From positions 434,001 to 498,000 of the forward strand of contig DATGLS010000052.1 of the NCBI GenBank assembly GCA_035293985.1: a stretch of DNA of 64,000 nucleotides. Reading direction: 5' to 3'. Under the pieces are notes generated by a model. The model saw nothing but the letters and a program-made list of their open reading frames with translations, was not told where the DNA came from and ran no database searches. This stretch comes from JAVDCA01 sp035293985 (GTDB lineage: Bacteria; Pseudomonadota; Alphaproteobacteria; Rhizobiales; Xanthobacteraceae). A program made the position numbers and the translations under genes. Every line of letters starts with the position of its first letter. The stretch's first letter is position 1. Below, piece by piece: positions 1 to 8,416 of the stretch.

Positions 1-284
1 TTGAGGATCGCGGTGCCGGCACCCCAGCGGTCGAACACCTGGGCGCCGACGCCTGTCGCATCCATGCCGGCGCGGCCGTTGGCGTCGCGCAGGTCGGGCC
101 GGGCCGAGAGTGGAGCATTGGGCGGATAGCTGATGCTGTCGAGCGATTCGATGCCGCGCTCGACCACCGAGGTGCGCCAGTGGTCGTCGAGATAGGGCAG
201 CAGCGCCCGCATGCCGGGTACGCCCGGATGGACGTCGCAGTCGATGGGCTTTTCATCCGGTGTGCTCGCCGCTGTGTTCGCCAT
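1..284 (-). CDS. Amidohydrolase family 2 protein, 3' end cut by the window edge
   Basis: Only the first 94 or so codons are present. The ATG at 284 follows a GAGGGA ribosome site about five bases upstream. The translation carries the D-x-H metal motif (DCDVHPG, D17 and H19) that opens amidohydrolase-2 (ACMSD-like) proteins. A GVDATGV-like stretch near residues 73-78 is typical of the family. These enzymes hydrolyse or decarboxylate ring-cleavage products and related acids in the cytoplasm. It starts nine bases after the stop of the decayed monooxygenase on the same strand, so it probably ends a small catabolic operon. The substrate cannot be told from this fragment. Confidence 0.8.
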   Translation of the reverse strand, partial: MANTAASTPDEKPIDCDVHPGVPGMRALLPYLDDHWRTSVVERGIESLDSISYPPNAPLSARPDLRDANGRAGMDATGVGAQVFDRWGAGTAIL

Positions 285-292
285 GGCGTCCC

Positions 293-748
293 TCAGGCCT
301 CGACCGCGGCGGCGGGCGGCGCCGACCACGCGTCGTCGTAACCATAGAGCCAGTGCGGATCGGTCGCCTGCCGCACCCACGTATTGGCGCTCGAGGCCGC
401 CTGCATGGCGAGCGCCCCATGCAGGTCGCCACGATGCAGCGTGAGATAAGGCACGCCGTAGCGCTTCTCGACCGCCTCCCCGAGCGGATGATCGTTGGTC
501 ACGGCGCCGCTGACCGCTTCGCGGTTGAGCGCGGTTGCGGGCGCAAACGCCACGCCGCGCAGCTCTGCCTCGGTGCCGAGGCCGCGATGGACCCGCATGG
601 CATTCGGGCTCTGCTGGATGTCCGCGCGGACGCGAGCGAATTTTTCCGCCTGCTCGTAGATGGCGATCCTGATCCTGTGCAAACCTGCCATCGCTCGACC
701 CTGGCTCGACTCGGCGAAACTCACTCCGGCCTGCGCTCGGACGGCCAC
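293..748 (-). pseudogene. Remnant of an FAD-dependent monooxygenase (salicylate/3-hydroxybenzoate hydroxylase type)
   Basis: The frame codes for 151 residues against about 400 for the family. Residues 25-110 match the FAD-binding half well, with IYEQAEKFARV, SPNAMRVHRGLG, VEKRYGVPYLTLHRGDLHGAL. The N-terminal GxGxxG nucleotide loop is absent: the stretch before IYEQ reads SSQGRAMAGLHRIR. After residue 115 the protein jumps in frame to a typical extreme C-terminus (DPHWLYGYDDAW). About 250 residues, including the second FAD motif, are missing. Its start lies inside the thioesterase gene and its stop is nine bases before the amidohydrolase. I infer a dead gene left in a catabolic operon; it cannot bind FAD as read. 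Confidence 0.8.
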
Positions 749-1182
749 CGCATCAAGGTGCCGCTCGAGGTCGCGGTGGTCAGCAGCTTACCATGGTCGT
801 CGCGCAGGCGTCCCTCCATGAACGTGATGGTGCGCCCCTTCTTCACAACCGCGCCCTCGCCGATCACCGCGCCCGGCCGCGCCGGGGCGAGGAAATGTGT
901 GGTCATATCGATGGTCGGGACCGCCCAGCCTGGACCCATGGTGGAAAGCGCCGCAAACGACATCACGAGGTCGAGCATGGCGGCGAGCATGCCGCCCTGC
1001 ACGGTGCCGAGCAGGTTGCAGAACTCCGGCTGCGCCTGGAATGCGATCGTGATGCGGCCTGCCGCCGGATCGCAGGCGAGCGGCTTGGCGCTCAACAGGG
1101 TCGCGATCGGGTTGGTCGCATAGGTGCGCGAAATCCAGTCGAGCGCCTCGGCTTCCGCTGTCTGCATGAAATGCGCCCCCAT
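721..1182 (-). CDS. PaaI-type hotdog-fold thioesterase
   Basis: A 153-residue single-domain hotdog protein. The central helix region (EFCNLLGTVQGGMLAAMLD, residues 52-70) carries the QGG and the downstream Asp that act in the PaaI/YdiI acyl-CoA thioesterase group. The later THFLAPARPG and GRTITFMEGRL stretches fit the family strands. The ATG at 1182 is preferred because GAGGGG lies four bases upstream; an in-frame ATG at 1167 is possible. The gene probably hydrolyses an acyl- or aryl-CoA intermediate in the cytoplasm. It sits at the head of the thioesterase, monooxygenase-remnant and amidohydrolase run. The natural substrate is unknown. Confidence 0.85.
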   Translation of the reverse strand: MGAHFMQTAEAEALDWISRTYATNPIATLLSAKPLACDPAAGRITIAFQAQPEFCNLLGTVQGGMLAAMLDLVMSFAALSTMGPGWAVPTIDMTTHFLAPARPGAVIGEGAVVKKGRTITFMEGRLRDDHGKLLTTATSSGTLMRWPSERRPE

Positions 1183-1204
1183 TGCGCCCCTCGGCGGGGC
1201 GAGT

Positions 1205-1277
1205 GTGAGTAGCGAATAGCGAATAGCAACGGGAGGGTCCACCTCCCCTATCCGCTACTCGCTATTCCCTATTCGCA
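1205..1277. repeat. Intergenic inverted repeat of GAATAGC-type heptamers
   Basis: Runs of the 7-base unit GAATAGC stand on the left arm and their reverse complement (GCTATTC) on the right arm, separated by about 30 bases. The same unit in a longer array occurs at 42536-42660. It occupies the gap between the Bug gene and the thioesterase gene and could fold into a hairpin. It has no coding potential. Confidence 0.8.
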
Positions 1278-1284
1278 TTGCCGG

Positions 1285-2244
1285 TCATGGCGCATGCACA
1301 TATTTCTTGGCGATCGGCCCCCACTTCGCGACCTCGGCGCCGACGAAGGCCATCACTTGCGCCGGCGTCATCGGCTCGCGCTCGATCGCGTCCTGGTCGA
1401 GGCGCTGCTTCACATCAGGCATGTCGAGCACCGCGTCGACGGCATGATTGAGCTTCTGGACGATCCCATCCGGCAGGCCGGCAGGGCCGGACAGCGCGAA
1501 CCAGGTGCGCACCGCGAGGTCGGGATAGCCGGATTCGGCGAGCGTCGGCACGTCGGGGAATTCCGGCACGCGCCGCCGCGACGACACCGCGATCGGGATC
1601 ACCTTGCCGGCGCGGATCTGGCCGAGGGCCGAGCTCCACGTCATGGTGCCGACCATCACATTCCCGGCGAGCAGGTCAAGCATCGCCTGGGCCGAGCCCT
1701 TGTGCGGTACGTGCACCAGCTTGATGCCGGCCTCGTGCGCCATCTCCTCCATCAGCAGGTGGCCGACCGTGCCGACGCCGGGCGAGACGAAGTCGAGCGA
1801 TGTCGTCTTCGCCAGCGCCACCAGCTCGGCGAGCGAATGGACGCCGAGCTTGGGATTGACGATGAACACATTGGGCGGGCCGCCGATATAGGCGATGTGG
1901 GTCGCGTCGCGCATCGGATCGAAGCCGGGGTTCTGGCTCGCCGCCGGCTCGATCGCATGATAGGCGATGCTCGAGATGACGAAGGTGTAGCCGTCCGGCG
2001 CCGCATGAGCCGTGAAGGCGGCGCCGATCAGCCCGCCGCCGCCCGGACGGTTGTCGACGTAGAAGCGCTCCTTGAGCACCACGGTCAGGTGGTCGGCGAG
2101 CAAGCGGGCGACGAGATCGGCGGCGCCGCCCGGCGTCGACGGCGCGACGATGCGCACCGGCCGCGTCGGCCAGTCGAGCGTCTGTGCGGGGGCTGCGAGC
2201 GCGAGCGCCGCCACGATCGCCATCCGCATCGCCATCCGGTACAT
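1285..2244 (-). CDS. Tripartite tricarboxylate transporter (Bug family) solute-binding protein
   Basis: A 319-residue periplasmic binding protein of the TctC/Bug family. It has an N-terminal signal peptide (residues 1-20), then WPTRPVRIVAPSTPGG, the hallmark start of the mature domain. Later come DNRPGGGGLIGA, ADGYTF-like, DFVSPGVGTVGHL and VPHKGSAQAMLDLLAG, all standard Bug segments. The length fits the family. The ATG at 2244 gives a clean signal peptide; longer in-frame starts do not. No TctA or TctB membrane partner is in the window, which is usual for these often orphan genes. It probably captures an aromatic or small carboxylic acid, judging by the catabolic genes downstream. Confidence 0.92.
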   Translation of the reverse strand: MYRMAMRMAIVAALALAAPAQTLDWPTRPVRIVAPSTPGGAADLVARLLADHLTVVLKERFYVDNRPGGGGLIGAAFTAHAAPDGYTFVISSIAYHAIEPAASQNPGFDPMRDATHIAYIGGPPNVFIVNPKLGVHSLAELVALAKTTSLDFVSPGVGTVGHLLMEEMAHEAGIKLVHVPHKGSAQAMLDLLAGNVMVGTMTWSSALGQIRAGKVIPIAVSSRRRVPEFPDVPTLAESGYPDLAVRTWFALSGPAGLPDGIVQKLNHAVDAVLDMPDVKQRLDQDAIEREPMTPAQVMAFVGAEVAKWGPIAKKYVHAP

Positions 2245-2280
2245 CAATTCGATCCAACCACGGTCGCCACGACCTCCGCC

Positions 2281-2400
2281 CATCCTGAGGCGAACTCGCA
2301 CGAAGTGCGAGTGCGTCTCGAAGGATGGGCCGCGAGCGCAAGCGGCACCACACGGGCCACCCCACCCTTCGAGACGCCGGTCGTCGCTCTCAGGATGAGG
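2281..2400. repeat. Palindromic intergenic repeat, TTCGAGACG/CCTCAGGATGA family
   Basis: Lies between two minus-strand uptake genes. It holds the modules CATCCTGAGG near the left end, CGTCTCGAAGGATG and CCTTCGAGACG in the middle, and CTCAGGATGAGG at the right end. The outer and inner modules are reverse complements of each other, so the RNA would fold into a long stem. Related copies lie at 45709-45855, 46905-47056, 49860-50008 and, more diverged, 59897-60024. Confidence 0.8.
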
Positions 2401-2424
2401 TCGGCCAGGTTCAAGCGAGCGAAC

Positions 2425-3420
2425 CTACTTCAACCGCTTCGCGGCTTCCTCGACCAGGCTCAGATCCGCGTGCGCCTTGATGTCGACCCTCTGCTTGACG
2501 AAGCCCAGATCCTTCATCACGTCGGCGTTGCGCTGCAGTGCCTCGAGGTTCGGCACCATGTTCGGATCGCGATAATCGTCGTCCTTGGTGAAGATCCAGC
2601 CGAGCCGCTCGGGCGGCTGCTTGACGACCTTGGCGGCGATCTTGACCACCTCGTCGTGGTTCTTGGGATCGAGATACCAGTGCACGATGCGCAGCATGTC
2701 CTCCATGTAGTCGACCATGGCGGCGCGGTGCGTGTCGATGAAGGGTTTGCGCGACGCGAACACGATCATCTGGGTGATGCCGAGCGCGTCGCGCTGGTAG
2801 AACAGAATCTTGCCGTCGGCGCGCAGCTTGGGATTGAAGGCGAACGGCAGCACCGCCGGGATGAGGTCGACCTTCTTCTCCAGCAGCATCTGCGGCATCG
2901 CCGGCAGCGGGCCTTCCAGCATGGTGTAGTCGCGCTTGTCCTCGAGCCCGTGCTTCTTGAGCATGGCGCGCTCGGCCACGTCGATGGCGCTGCCGGCACC
3001 GTTGGTGCCGATCACCTTGCCCTTGAGATCCTCGACCTTGTTGATGCCGGAGTCCTTGCGAACGTAGAACTCCTGGCTGAACGTGTTGGGCTGGCCGTCC
3101 TGAAACTCGTCGGCGATCACCCGCAGGTCGTCGAGGCCGGCATTGTCGATCGCGATCGCCAGCGACGAATAGGCGATGCTCGCGACCTCGAGCTCGTTGT
3201 TGGCGATCGCCGCGATCATCTGCGGCGTGCCGGGATAGCGCACGGTCTCGAGCGTGTAGGACTGGCCCATGTGCTTCGCCAGGTCCTTCTTCTCCATGAC
3301 CAGCGAGCCCCAGTTGGCGAGCGGCGCGACCCACGACATGCGGATCTTCACCGGCTCGGCGTTCGCGGCGCCGAGCAGGCCGAGCGCGCAGGCCGCGAGC
3401 GCGAGTTTGCGCAATTGCAT
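2425..3420 (-). CDS. NitT/TauT-type ABC transporter substrate-binding protein
   Basis: A 331-residue periplasmic protein with a clear signal peptide (cleavage after GAANA, about residue 21). The fold is SsuA/THI5-like: RMSWVAPLANWGSLVMEK, RYPGTPQMIAAIANNELEVASIAYSSLAIAI, then LKGKVIGTNGAGSAIDVAERAMLKKHG. The ATG at 3420 follows GGAGG with five bases between. It is the last gene of the ATPase, permease, permease, binding-protein run transcribed leftward. The family imports sulfonates, nitrate, pyrimidines, aromatic acids and other compounds; nothing here fixes which. The nearby catabolic genes make an organic acid more likely than nitrate. Confidence 0.88.
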   Translation of the reverse strand: MQLRKLALAACALGLLGAANAEPVKIRMSWVAPLANWGSLVMEKKDLAKHMGQSYTLETVRYPGTPQMIAAIANNELEVASIAYSSLAIAIDNAGLDDLRVIADEFQDGQPNTFSQEFYVRKDSGINKVEDLKGKVIGTNGAGSAIDVAERAMLKKHGLEDKRDYTMLEGPLPAMPQMLLEKKVDLIPAVLPFAFNPKLRADGKILFYQRDALGITQMIVFASRKPFIDTHRAAMVDYMEDMLRIVHWYLDPKNHDEVVKIAAKVVKQPPERLGWIFTKDDDYRDPNMVPNLEALQRNADVMKDLGFVKQRVDIKAHADLSLVEEAAKRLK

Positions 3421-3515
3421 CGTTTCCTCCGGGTTTTATCGGTTATCCGCGAGATTGTCGGTGCCCCAACCATTTTTCAAGCCTGCGGCTGTGACGCTTT
3501 GACCGCCCGCGGTCG

Positions 3516-4343
3516 TCACGTCCCGCTCGACTCGGCCGCCTCCTGGTGCCAGATCAGCAGCCGGCGCCGGATCAGCGCCATCGCCTTCACGAGCACGTAA
3601 CCCACCACCGAGATCTCGACGATCCCGGCGAACACACCGACCGAGTTGGCGAAGCGCGCGGCCGTCTCCATGGCGGCGCCGAGGCCGTAGCCGCCCATCT
3701 TCATCTCGGTGAACACCGCGACGATGAGCGACAGCGGCAGCGCGACCTGCAGGCCGGTCATGATCTGCGGCAGCGCCGCCGGCAGCATCACCTGCCACAG
3801 CAGCTGGCGCTCGCTCGCCCCCATGTTGCGCGCCGACCAGATCAGCTCGCGCTCGACGCCCTGGAGCGCGATCACGGTCGCGGCGATCACCGGGAAGATC
3901 GCATCGAACACGATCATGGTGAGCTTGGCCGTATTGTAGACGCCGAGCCACAGGATGATCACCGGCAGGAACGCGATCTTCGGCATCGGAAAGCCGATCG
4001 AGACGATCGGATCGAAGAACCAGCGGGCGACCGCCAAGCGCGAGATGGCGAGGCCGAGCACGACGCCAGCGACGGCCGCGATGGCGAAGCCGAGCATCGC
4101 CCGGCCGATCGTGACCGCCGTATTGAGCGCGAGATCGCCGGCGAGCGCGTCGTGCCAGATGCGCGCCAGCACGTCGCTCAACCGCGGCAGCTGAAACGAC
4201 GTGAACAGACCGCTGCGGGCGAGAAGCTCCCAAGCGACCAGCAGCACCACGATCGAGCCGACGCGCGCGCCGAGCCGCAGAGTGGTGTGCAACGCGCGCG
4301 CGGAGGGCAGCTCGGGCGATGGCGCGACGTCTACAGCCGCCAT
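3516..4343 (-). CDS. ABC transporter permease, NitT/TauT type (second subunit)
   Basis: A 275-residue inner-membrane permease with about six membrane segments. The cytoplasmic EAA loop reads AARNMGASERQLLWQVMLPAALPQIMTGL-like (around residues 165-195), the contact site for the ATPase. The ATG at 4343 overlaps the end of the upstream permease gene by 13 bases, so the two are translationally coupled. Upstream in-frame extension into the neighbouring gene makes no sensible protein. It pairs with the 4331-5071 permease to form the heterodimeric channel. Confidence 0.88.
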   Translation of the reverse strand: MAAVDVAPSPELPSARALHTTLRLGARVGSIVVLLVAWELLARSGLFTSFQLPRLSDVLARIWHDALAGDLALNTAVTIGRAMLGFAIAAVAGVVLGLAISRLAVARWFFDPIVSIGFPMPKIAFLPVIILWLGVYNTAKLTMIVFDAIFPVIAATVIALQGVERELIWSARNMGASERQLLWQVMLPAALPQIMTGLQVALPLSLIVAVFTEMKMGGYGLGAAMETAARFANSVGVFAGIVEISVVGYVLVKAMALIRRRLLIWHQEAAESSGT

Positions 4344-5071
4344 ATCAGCATCCGTTGCATGAACATCTGATAGAGCCGATCGGCGGCGAATCCACACAGC
4401 GCGACGGTCAGCACCACCGCATACATCGAGGCGTAGTTGCCGTCGTCGCCGAGCGAGCTGATCAGGTAGCCGACCCCGTCCTGCGCGGCGATGAACTCCG
4501 ACGACACGAGCAGGATGAAGGCGAGCGCCAGCGCGGTGCGGATGCCGTTGAGCAGTTCGGGCAGCGCGCTCGGCATCACCACATCCCACAGCGTGCGCAG
4601 GCGATCGGCGCCCATGCTGCGCGCCGACCAGATCAAGGTCTGCTCGGCGGCGCGGGCGCCATTGAACGCGCCGATCGTCACCGGGATCATGCAACCGAGC
4701 GCGATCAGCAGGATCTTCGAGCCGTTGCCCATGCCCAGCCAGATCACGGTGACGGGAATGAGCGCCGACTTCGGCACCGGATAGAACATCTCGACCAGCG
4801 GACCGAAGATGACGTTCACGGCCTTCCATCGCGCCATCAGGATGCCGAGCGCGCCGCCGATCGCGATCGCGAGGCCGAGGCCGGCGGCGCCACGCCAGAG
4901 CGACGCGAGGCCGTTGGGGACGAGATCGCCGTCGCGGATCAGGTCCAGCCACGCGGTCGCCACCTGGGTGAGCGGCGGCAGCGCGTCGTTCGACACGAGC
5001 TCGAGCCGCGCGACGAGCTCCCAGCCGATCGCCAGGATGAGTAGCGGCGCGTAGCGCAGCAGCGTCTTCAT
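4331..5071 (-). CDS. ABC transporter permease, NitT/TauT type (first subunit)
   Basis: A 246-residue membrane protein beginning MKTLLRYAPLLILAIGWELVA, with five or six predicted helices. The EAA-type loop is WSARSMGADRLRTLWDVVMPSALPELL. Its start overlaps the ATPase stop in an ATGA arrangement at 5068-5071, showing tight coupling. It matches the BPD_transp_1 domain of SsuC/TauC relatives. Together with the second permease it gives the operon two different channel subunits, less common in this family than a homodimer. Confidence 0.88.
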   Translation of the reverse strand: MKTLLRYAPLLILAIGWELVARLELVSNDALPPLTQVATAWLDLIRDGDLVPNGLASLWRGAAGLGLAIAIGGALGILMARWKAVNVIFGPLVEMFYPVPKSALIPVTVIWLGMGNGSKILLIALGCMIPVTIGAFNGARAAEQTLIWSARSMGADRLRTLWDVVMPSALPELLNGIRTALALAFILLVSSEFIAAQDGVGYLISSLGDDGNYASMYAVVLTVALCGFAADRLYQMFMQRMLIWRL

Positions 5072-5871
5072 GAGGCCCGCCCCGTTGGCGCCCCATGCAC
5101 CCCTTGCGCCTTGATCGCCTCCTCCTTCACCAGGCCCCAGATCGCGTCGACCTGGTCGACGAAAGCCTTGGCCTTGAAGACATTGGGATCGTCCTTGTCG
5201 AGCTTGATGTCGACGATGCTCTTGATGCGGCCCGGCCGCGCCGACATCACCGCGACGCGGTCGGCGAGATAGACTGCCTCCTGCACGTCATGGGTGACGA
5301 AGATCACGGTCTTCGGCGTGCGCCGCCAGATGCCGAGCAGCTCGGTCTGCATGAGATGGCGCGTTTGCGCGTCGAGCGCGCCGAACGGCTCGTCCATCAG
5401 CAGAATCTTCGGATCGAACGCGAGCGTGCGCGCGAGCGCGGCGCGCTGCTTCATGCCGCCGGAAAGGTGCGACGGAAAGCTGTCCTCGAAACCGCGCAGG
5501 CCGACCAGATCGATGAACTGCTGCGCCCGCCGCTGCCGCTCCGCCGGCGCCATGCCCTGCCGTTCGAGCCCGTAGAGAATATTGCCGCGCACCGTCTTCC
5601 ACGGAAACAGCGCGAAGTGCTGAAACACGATGCCGCGGTCGGGCCCGGGCGCCGCGACCGGCTTGCCGTCGACCGCGATCCCGCCCCCCTCGACCGGGAG
5701 AAAGCCGCCGATCAGGTAGAGCAGGGTCGACTTGCCGCAGCCGGACGGGCCGAGCAGCGCCAGAAACTCGCGCTCGCGCACCTCGAGGGACACGTCCTCG
5801 AGCGCCGGCACCGGCTTGCCGCGCGGCGGGCGATAGATGTGGCGTACGCGGTCAACGACGATCTGCGCCAT
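5068..5871 (-). CDS. ABC transporter ATPase, NitT/TauT (SsuB/TauB) type
   Basis: A 267-residue cytoplasmic ATPase. Visible motifs in order: Walker A GPSGCGKST (about 41-49), Q-loop VFQHFALFPW, signature LSGGMKQR, Walker B ILLMDEPFGALD, and switch THDVQEA. The C-terminal tail of about 50 residues is typical of SsuB-like subunits. The start at 5871 begins MAQIVVDRV. A GGGAGGAAGG stretch lies somewhat far upstream, so the ribosome site is loose. First gene of the importer operon that continues into two permeases and the binding protein. Confidence 0.92.
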   Translation of the reverse strand: MAQIVVDRVRHIYRPPRGKPVPALEDVSLEVREREFLALLGPSGCGKSTLLYLIGGFLPVEGGGIAVDGKPVAAPGPDRGIVFQHFALFPWKTVRGNILYGLERQGMAPAERQRRAQQFIDLVGLRGFEDSFPSHLSGGMKQRAALARTLAFDPKILLMDEPFGALDAQTRHLMQTELLGIWRRTPKTVIFVTHDVQEAVYLADRVAVMSARPGRIKSIVDIKLDKDDPNVFKAKAFVDQVDAIWGLVKEEAIKAQGVHGAPTGRAS

Positions 5872-5916
5872 CTGTCGTGCGCCTTCCTCCCCTGCGGCCG
5901 TCCTTGTTGCGAGCGT

Positions 5917-5972
5917 CACATTGCGCCGGTGGGACATCCGGTGCAACTGTCCCGCATTGCGGGACCACGCCA
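5917..5972. repeat. Intergenic repeat containing ATTGCGCCG and ATCCGGTGCAACTGTC
   Basis: A segment of about 50 bases immediately upstream of the ABC ATPase gene. A diverged copy with the same two conserved blocks in the same order lies at 7041-7091, so the pair flanks the Bug gene 6039-7004. This copy adds a short palindrome, GTCCCGCATTGCGGGAC. No coding role is visible. Confidence 0.7.
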
Positions 5973-6038
5973 TTCGGCGCGATCGAGCGTCGCGCGAGCG
6001 CAGCGTGCGACCCTTTATCGCGGCACGCGCCGTCCTCT

Positions 6039-7004
6039 CTACTTCATATACTCGTTGACCAGCACCTCCGCGTCTTGCCGATCCTTCTTGAGGAAATCGA
6101 CGAATTCCTCGCGCGAGCCGGCGACCACGTCGAGGAAGTTCTTCTCCGCGAATTGCTTGAACTTCTCTCCCAGCAGCACCGCGGCCAGCTCGTCGTGCAG
6201 GCGCTTGATGATCGCGGGGTCGGTGCCGGCCGGAACCACGACGCCCCAGTAGATCGGACCGCCCGGAAAGGCCGAGAAGCCCGCCTCGCGGAAGGTCGCC
6301 ACGTCGGGAAAGCGCGGCGAGCGCTTGGCGGCGTTGAGCGCCAGGACCTTGATCTTGTGCTGCTCGATCTGACCGCTCATGTTGCCCATGCCGATCTTGG
6401 CGACCTCGATCGTGTCGGCGAGCGTGGCGTTGATGATCTCGCTGCCGCCTTTGTATGGCACCGGCACGAAGCTCGTGTGCCAGTACTCGCCTAGCCATTG
6501 GCGGAACGCATCCGTGGTGGTGCGGCCGCCCAGCGTGCCGAACGTCATCTTGCCGGCCTGCGCGACCGCGCGCGCTTGCAACTCCTCGAGAGAGTTCGCC
6601 GGCGACCCGCCCGGCACGATCAGCCCCTCGATCACGTGATACATGTCGATCACGGGGATGAAGTCCTTCTGCGGATCGTAGGGCAGGTTCGGCACCGTCA
6701 GCGGGTTGAACGACATGGTGTCGGGGCTGACCAGGCAGATGGTGTAGCCGTCGGGCGCCGACTTGGCGCATTCGCTGCCGCCGATCACCATGGCGCCGCC
6801 CGGCTTGTTGACGACGATGACGGTCTGGCCGAGGCGCGCCTGGAGCTCCTGCGCGGTGAGGCGCGCCGCCACATCGGTCACCGAGCCGACCGAGATCGGC
6901 ACGATGATCCGGATCGCACGCGACGGGTAGTTCTCCGCCCGCACGTAGCCGGCGAGGAGCGCCGCGGCATACAAGGCGACGGAAATACGCAGTGACGCGC
7001 GCAT
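6039..7004 (-). CDS. Tripartite tricarboxylate transporter (Bug family) solute-binding protein
   Basis: A 321-residue periplasmic protein with a signal peptide ending near YVRA (residue 23). Family segments: NYPSRAIRIIVPISVGSVTDVAARL, VNKPGGAMVIGG, SAPDGYTICL, VPYKGGSEIINATLADTIEV, and PRFPDVATFREAGF. The usual PGG after IIVP is replaced by VGS (residues 38-40), which may reflect a different ligand. GAGG lies seven bases before the ATG. It stands just upstream of the NitT-type importer genes on the same strand, separated by a repeat, so it could be co-transcribed. No TctAB partner is present. Confidence 0.92.
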   Translation of the reverse strand: MRASLRISVALYAAALLAGYVRAENYPSRAIRIIVPISVGSVTDVAARLTAQELQARLGQTVIVVNKPGGAMVIGGSECAKSAPDGYTICLVSPDTMSFNPLTVPNLPYDPQKDFIPVIDMYHVIEGLIVPGGSPANSLEELQARAVAQAGKMTFGTLGGRTTTDAFRQWLGEYWHTSFVPVPYKGGSEIINATLADTIEVAKIGMGNMSGQIEQHKIKVLALNAAKRSPRFPDVATFREAGFSAFPGGPIYWGVVVPAGTDPAIIKRLHDELAAVLLGEKFKQFAEKNFLDVVAGSREEFVDFLKKDRQDAEVLVNEYMK

Positions 7005-7040
7005 GACGTTTCCTCGTTTTGGGAGGCTTTTTCAGATGCC

Positions 7041-7091
7041 CAACATTGCGCCGACAACCAATCCGGTGCAACTGTCTTGCATGGTGGTACA
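7041..7091. repeat. Second copy of the ATTGCGCCG / ATCCGGTGCAACTGTC repeat
   Basis: Shares the ACATTGCGCCG and ATCCGGTGCAACTGTC blocks with 5917-5972 in the same orientation, but lacks the perfect palindrome seen there. It lies in the gap between the ArsB-like gene and the Bug gene. Confidence 0.7.
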
Positions 7092-7117
7092 GCGAAAAAA
7101 CCACGCTTTGGCGCGGG

Positions 7118-8416
7118 TCAACGCGCGCCGATCGCCATGAGGGCGGCGAGCGCGAGCACCAGCGCTGGCGGCGTGACGGCCAATCCGACCATGAGAAAGC
7201 GCAGAGCGCCGACCTCGACGCGTTCGCGCCGCAGCGACGCGAGCCACAGGATGGTGGCGAGCGAGCCGGTGACCGACAGATTGGGCCCGAGGTCGACGCC
7301 GATCAGCGCCGCGCCGGTCACCGTCGGCGGCACGTGCTCGGAGCCGACCACCGAACCGGCGATCAGGCCGACCGGCAGGTTGTTCATCAGGTTGCAGGCG
7401 ACCGCGATGACGACGCCGCTCGTCCAGGCGGCGGCCGTGACCGATGCCGCGACGCCGCTTGCGAGCAGGCGGGCAAGCGCCGCGATCACGCCCGTCTGCG
7501 CCAGCGCCTCGACCAGCACGAAGAGCCCGGCGACCAGGGGCAGCACACCCCAGGCGATGTGGCGCAGCAGCGTCCACGCTCTTTGCAGAATTGGCGCCCC
7601 GCGGCTGACCGCAAGAATGATCGCCGCGGTGGCGCCGCCGCAGATGAAGGTCGGCAGCCCGAGCTGCAGGTCGAATGCGGAGCAGGCGGTGAGCGCAACG
7701 GCGGTGGCCGCGATGCCGTAGGCCGCATGCCGACCGCCGCGCATGAGCTTCGGCCGCGCGACTGCGCGCGCGATCACCTGGCCGCGCAGGGCGCGGTTCT
7801 GCGTCAGACGCAACATCAGGTAAGTCGCGACCACCGCCGCGACCGTCGGCAGGGCAAACTGCGCGAGCCATGCCCAGAGGTGCGGCATCCGGCCGGCGAA
7901 GACGACGAGGTTCGCCGGATTGGAGATCGGCAGCGCAAAGCTCGCCGCGTTGGCGATGAACGCGCAGGCGAACAGATAGGGCAGCGGCGTCGCCCCGGCG
8001 GCGCGGGTCGCCGCATAGACCGCGGGGGTGAGCACGACGGCAGTCGCGTCGTTGGAGAGAAAGACGGTGACGACCGTGCCGACCGCATAGACCAGCACGA
8101 ACAGCCGCTGCGGCGAACCGCCTGCATGCTCGACCGCGAACGAGGCAAGCCAGTCGAACAGGCCCTCCTGCCGGGCGAGCTCGGCGAGCAGCATCATGCC
8201 GGCGAGGAAGAGATAGACATCGAGGCCCTTGCCGACGCCCGCGAGCGCGGCGCGCCACGGCAGCAGGCCGAAAGCGACAAGCGCCACGGCGCCGAGTACG
8301 GCCCAGATCGCCTCGGGCAGCCGCCACGGGCGGATGATCACGCCGGCGGTCGCCAGCACCGCGATCGCCCATGTCCCCAGCGCCGTCGCGGGCACGCCAC
8401 CGATCACAGCATTCAT
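7118..8416 (-). CDS. ArsB/NhaD-superfamily membrane transporter, arsenite-efflux-like
   Basis: A 432-residue polytopic membrane protein with 11-12 hydrophobic segments. The repeat signatures of the ion transporter superfamily are present: FLSNDATAVVLTPAVYAATR (about 115-134), and near the C-terminus GPNLSVTGSLATILWLASLR. NLMNNLPVGL is also typical of ArsB. Its ATG overlaps the stop of the MFS gene by four bases, so the two form an operon. No arsR or arsC is nearby, so arsenite export is a family-based guess and sodium/proton or dicarboxylate transport is possible. Confidence 0.78.
   Translation of the reverse strand: MNAVIGGVPATALGTWAIAVLATAGVIIRPWRLPEAIWAVLGAVALVAFGLLPWRAALAGVGKGLDVYLFLAGMMLLAELARQEGLFDWLASFAVEHAGGSPQRLFVLVYAVGTVVTVFLSNDATAVVLTPAVYAATRAAGATPLPYLFACAFIANAASFALPISNPANLVVFAGRMPHLWAWLAQFALPTVAAVVATYLMLRLTQNRALRGQVIARAVARPKLMRGGRHAAYGIAATAVALTACSAFDLQLGLPTFICGGATAAIILAVSRGAPILQRAWTLLRHIAWGVLPLVAGLFVLVEALAQTGVIAALARLLASGVAASVTAAAWTSGVVIAVACNLMNNLPVGLIAGSVVGSEHVPPTVTGAALIGVDLGPNLSVTGSLATILWLASLRRERVEVGALRFLMVGLAVTPPALVLALAALMAIGAR

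Noticed and set aside
1294..3600. Very long plus-strand open frame (768 codons) opposite uptake genes
   Set aside because: Arg/His/Asp-rich shadow of minus-strand genes with good signal peptides and family motifs; long antisense frames are expected at this GC content.
2425..5871. Assigning the NitT/TauT importer to nitrate or taurine
   Set aside because: No nitrate reductase or sulfonate monooxygenase nearby; the motifs only define the broad family.
7118..8416. Calling a complete arsenic resistance operon
   Set aside because: No arsR, arsC or arsH in the window; only the permease resembles ArsB.
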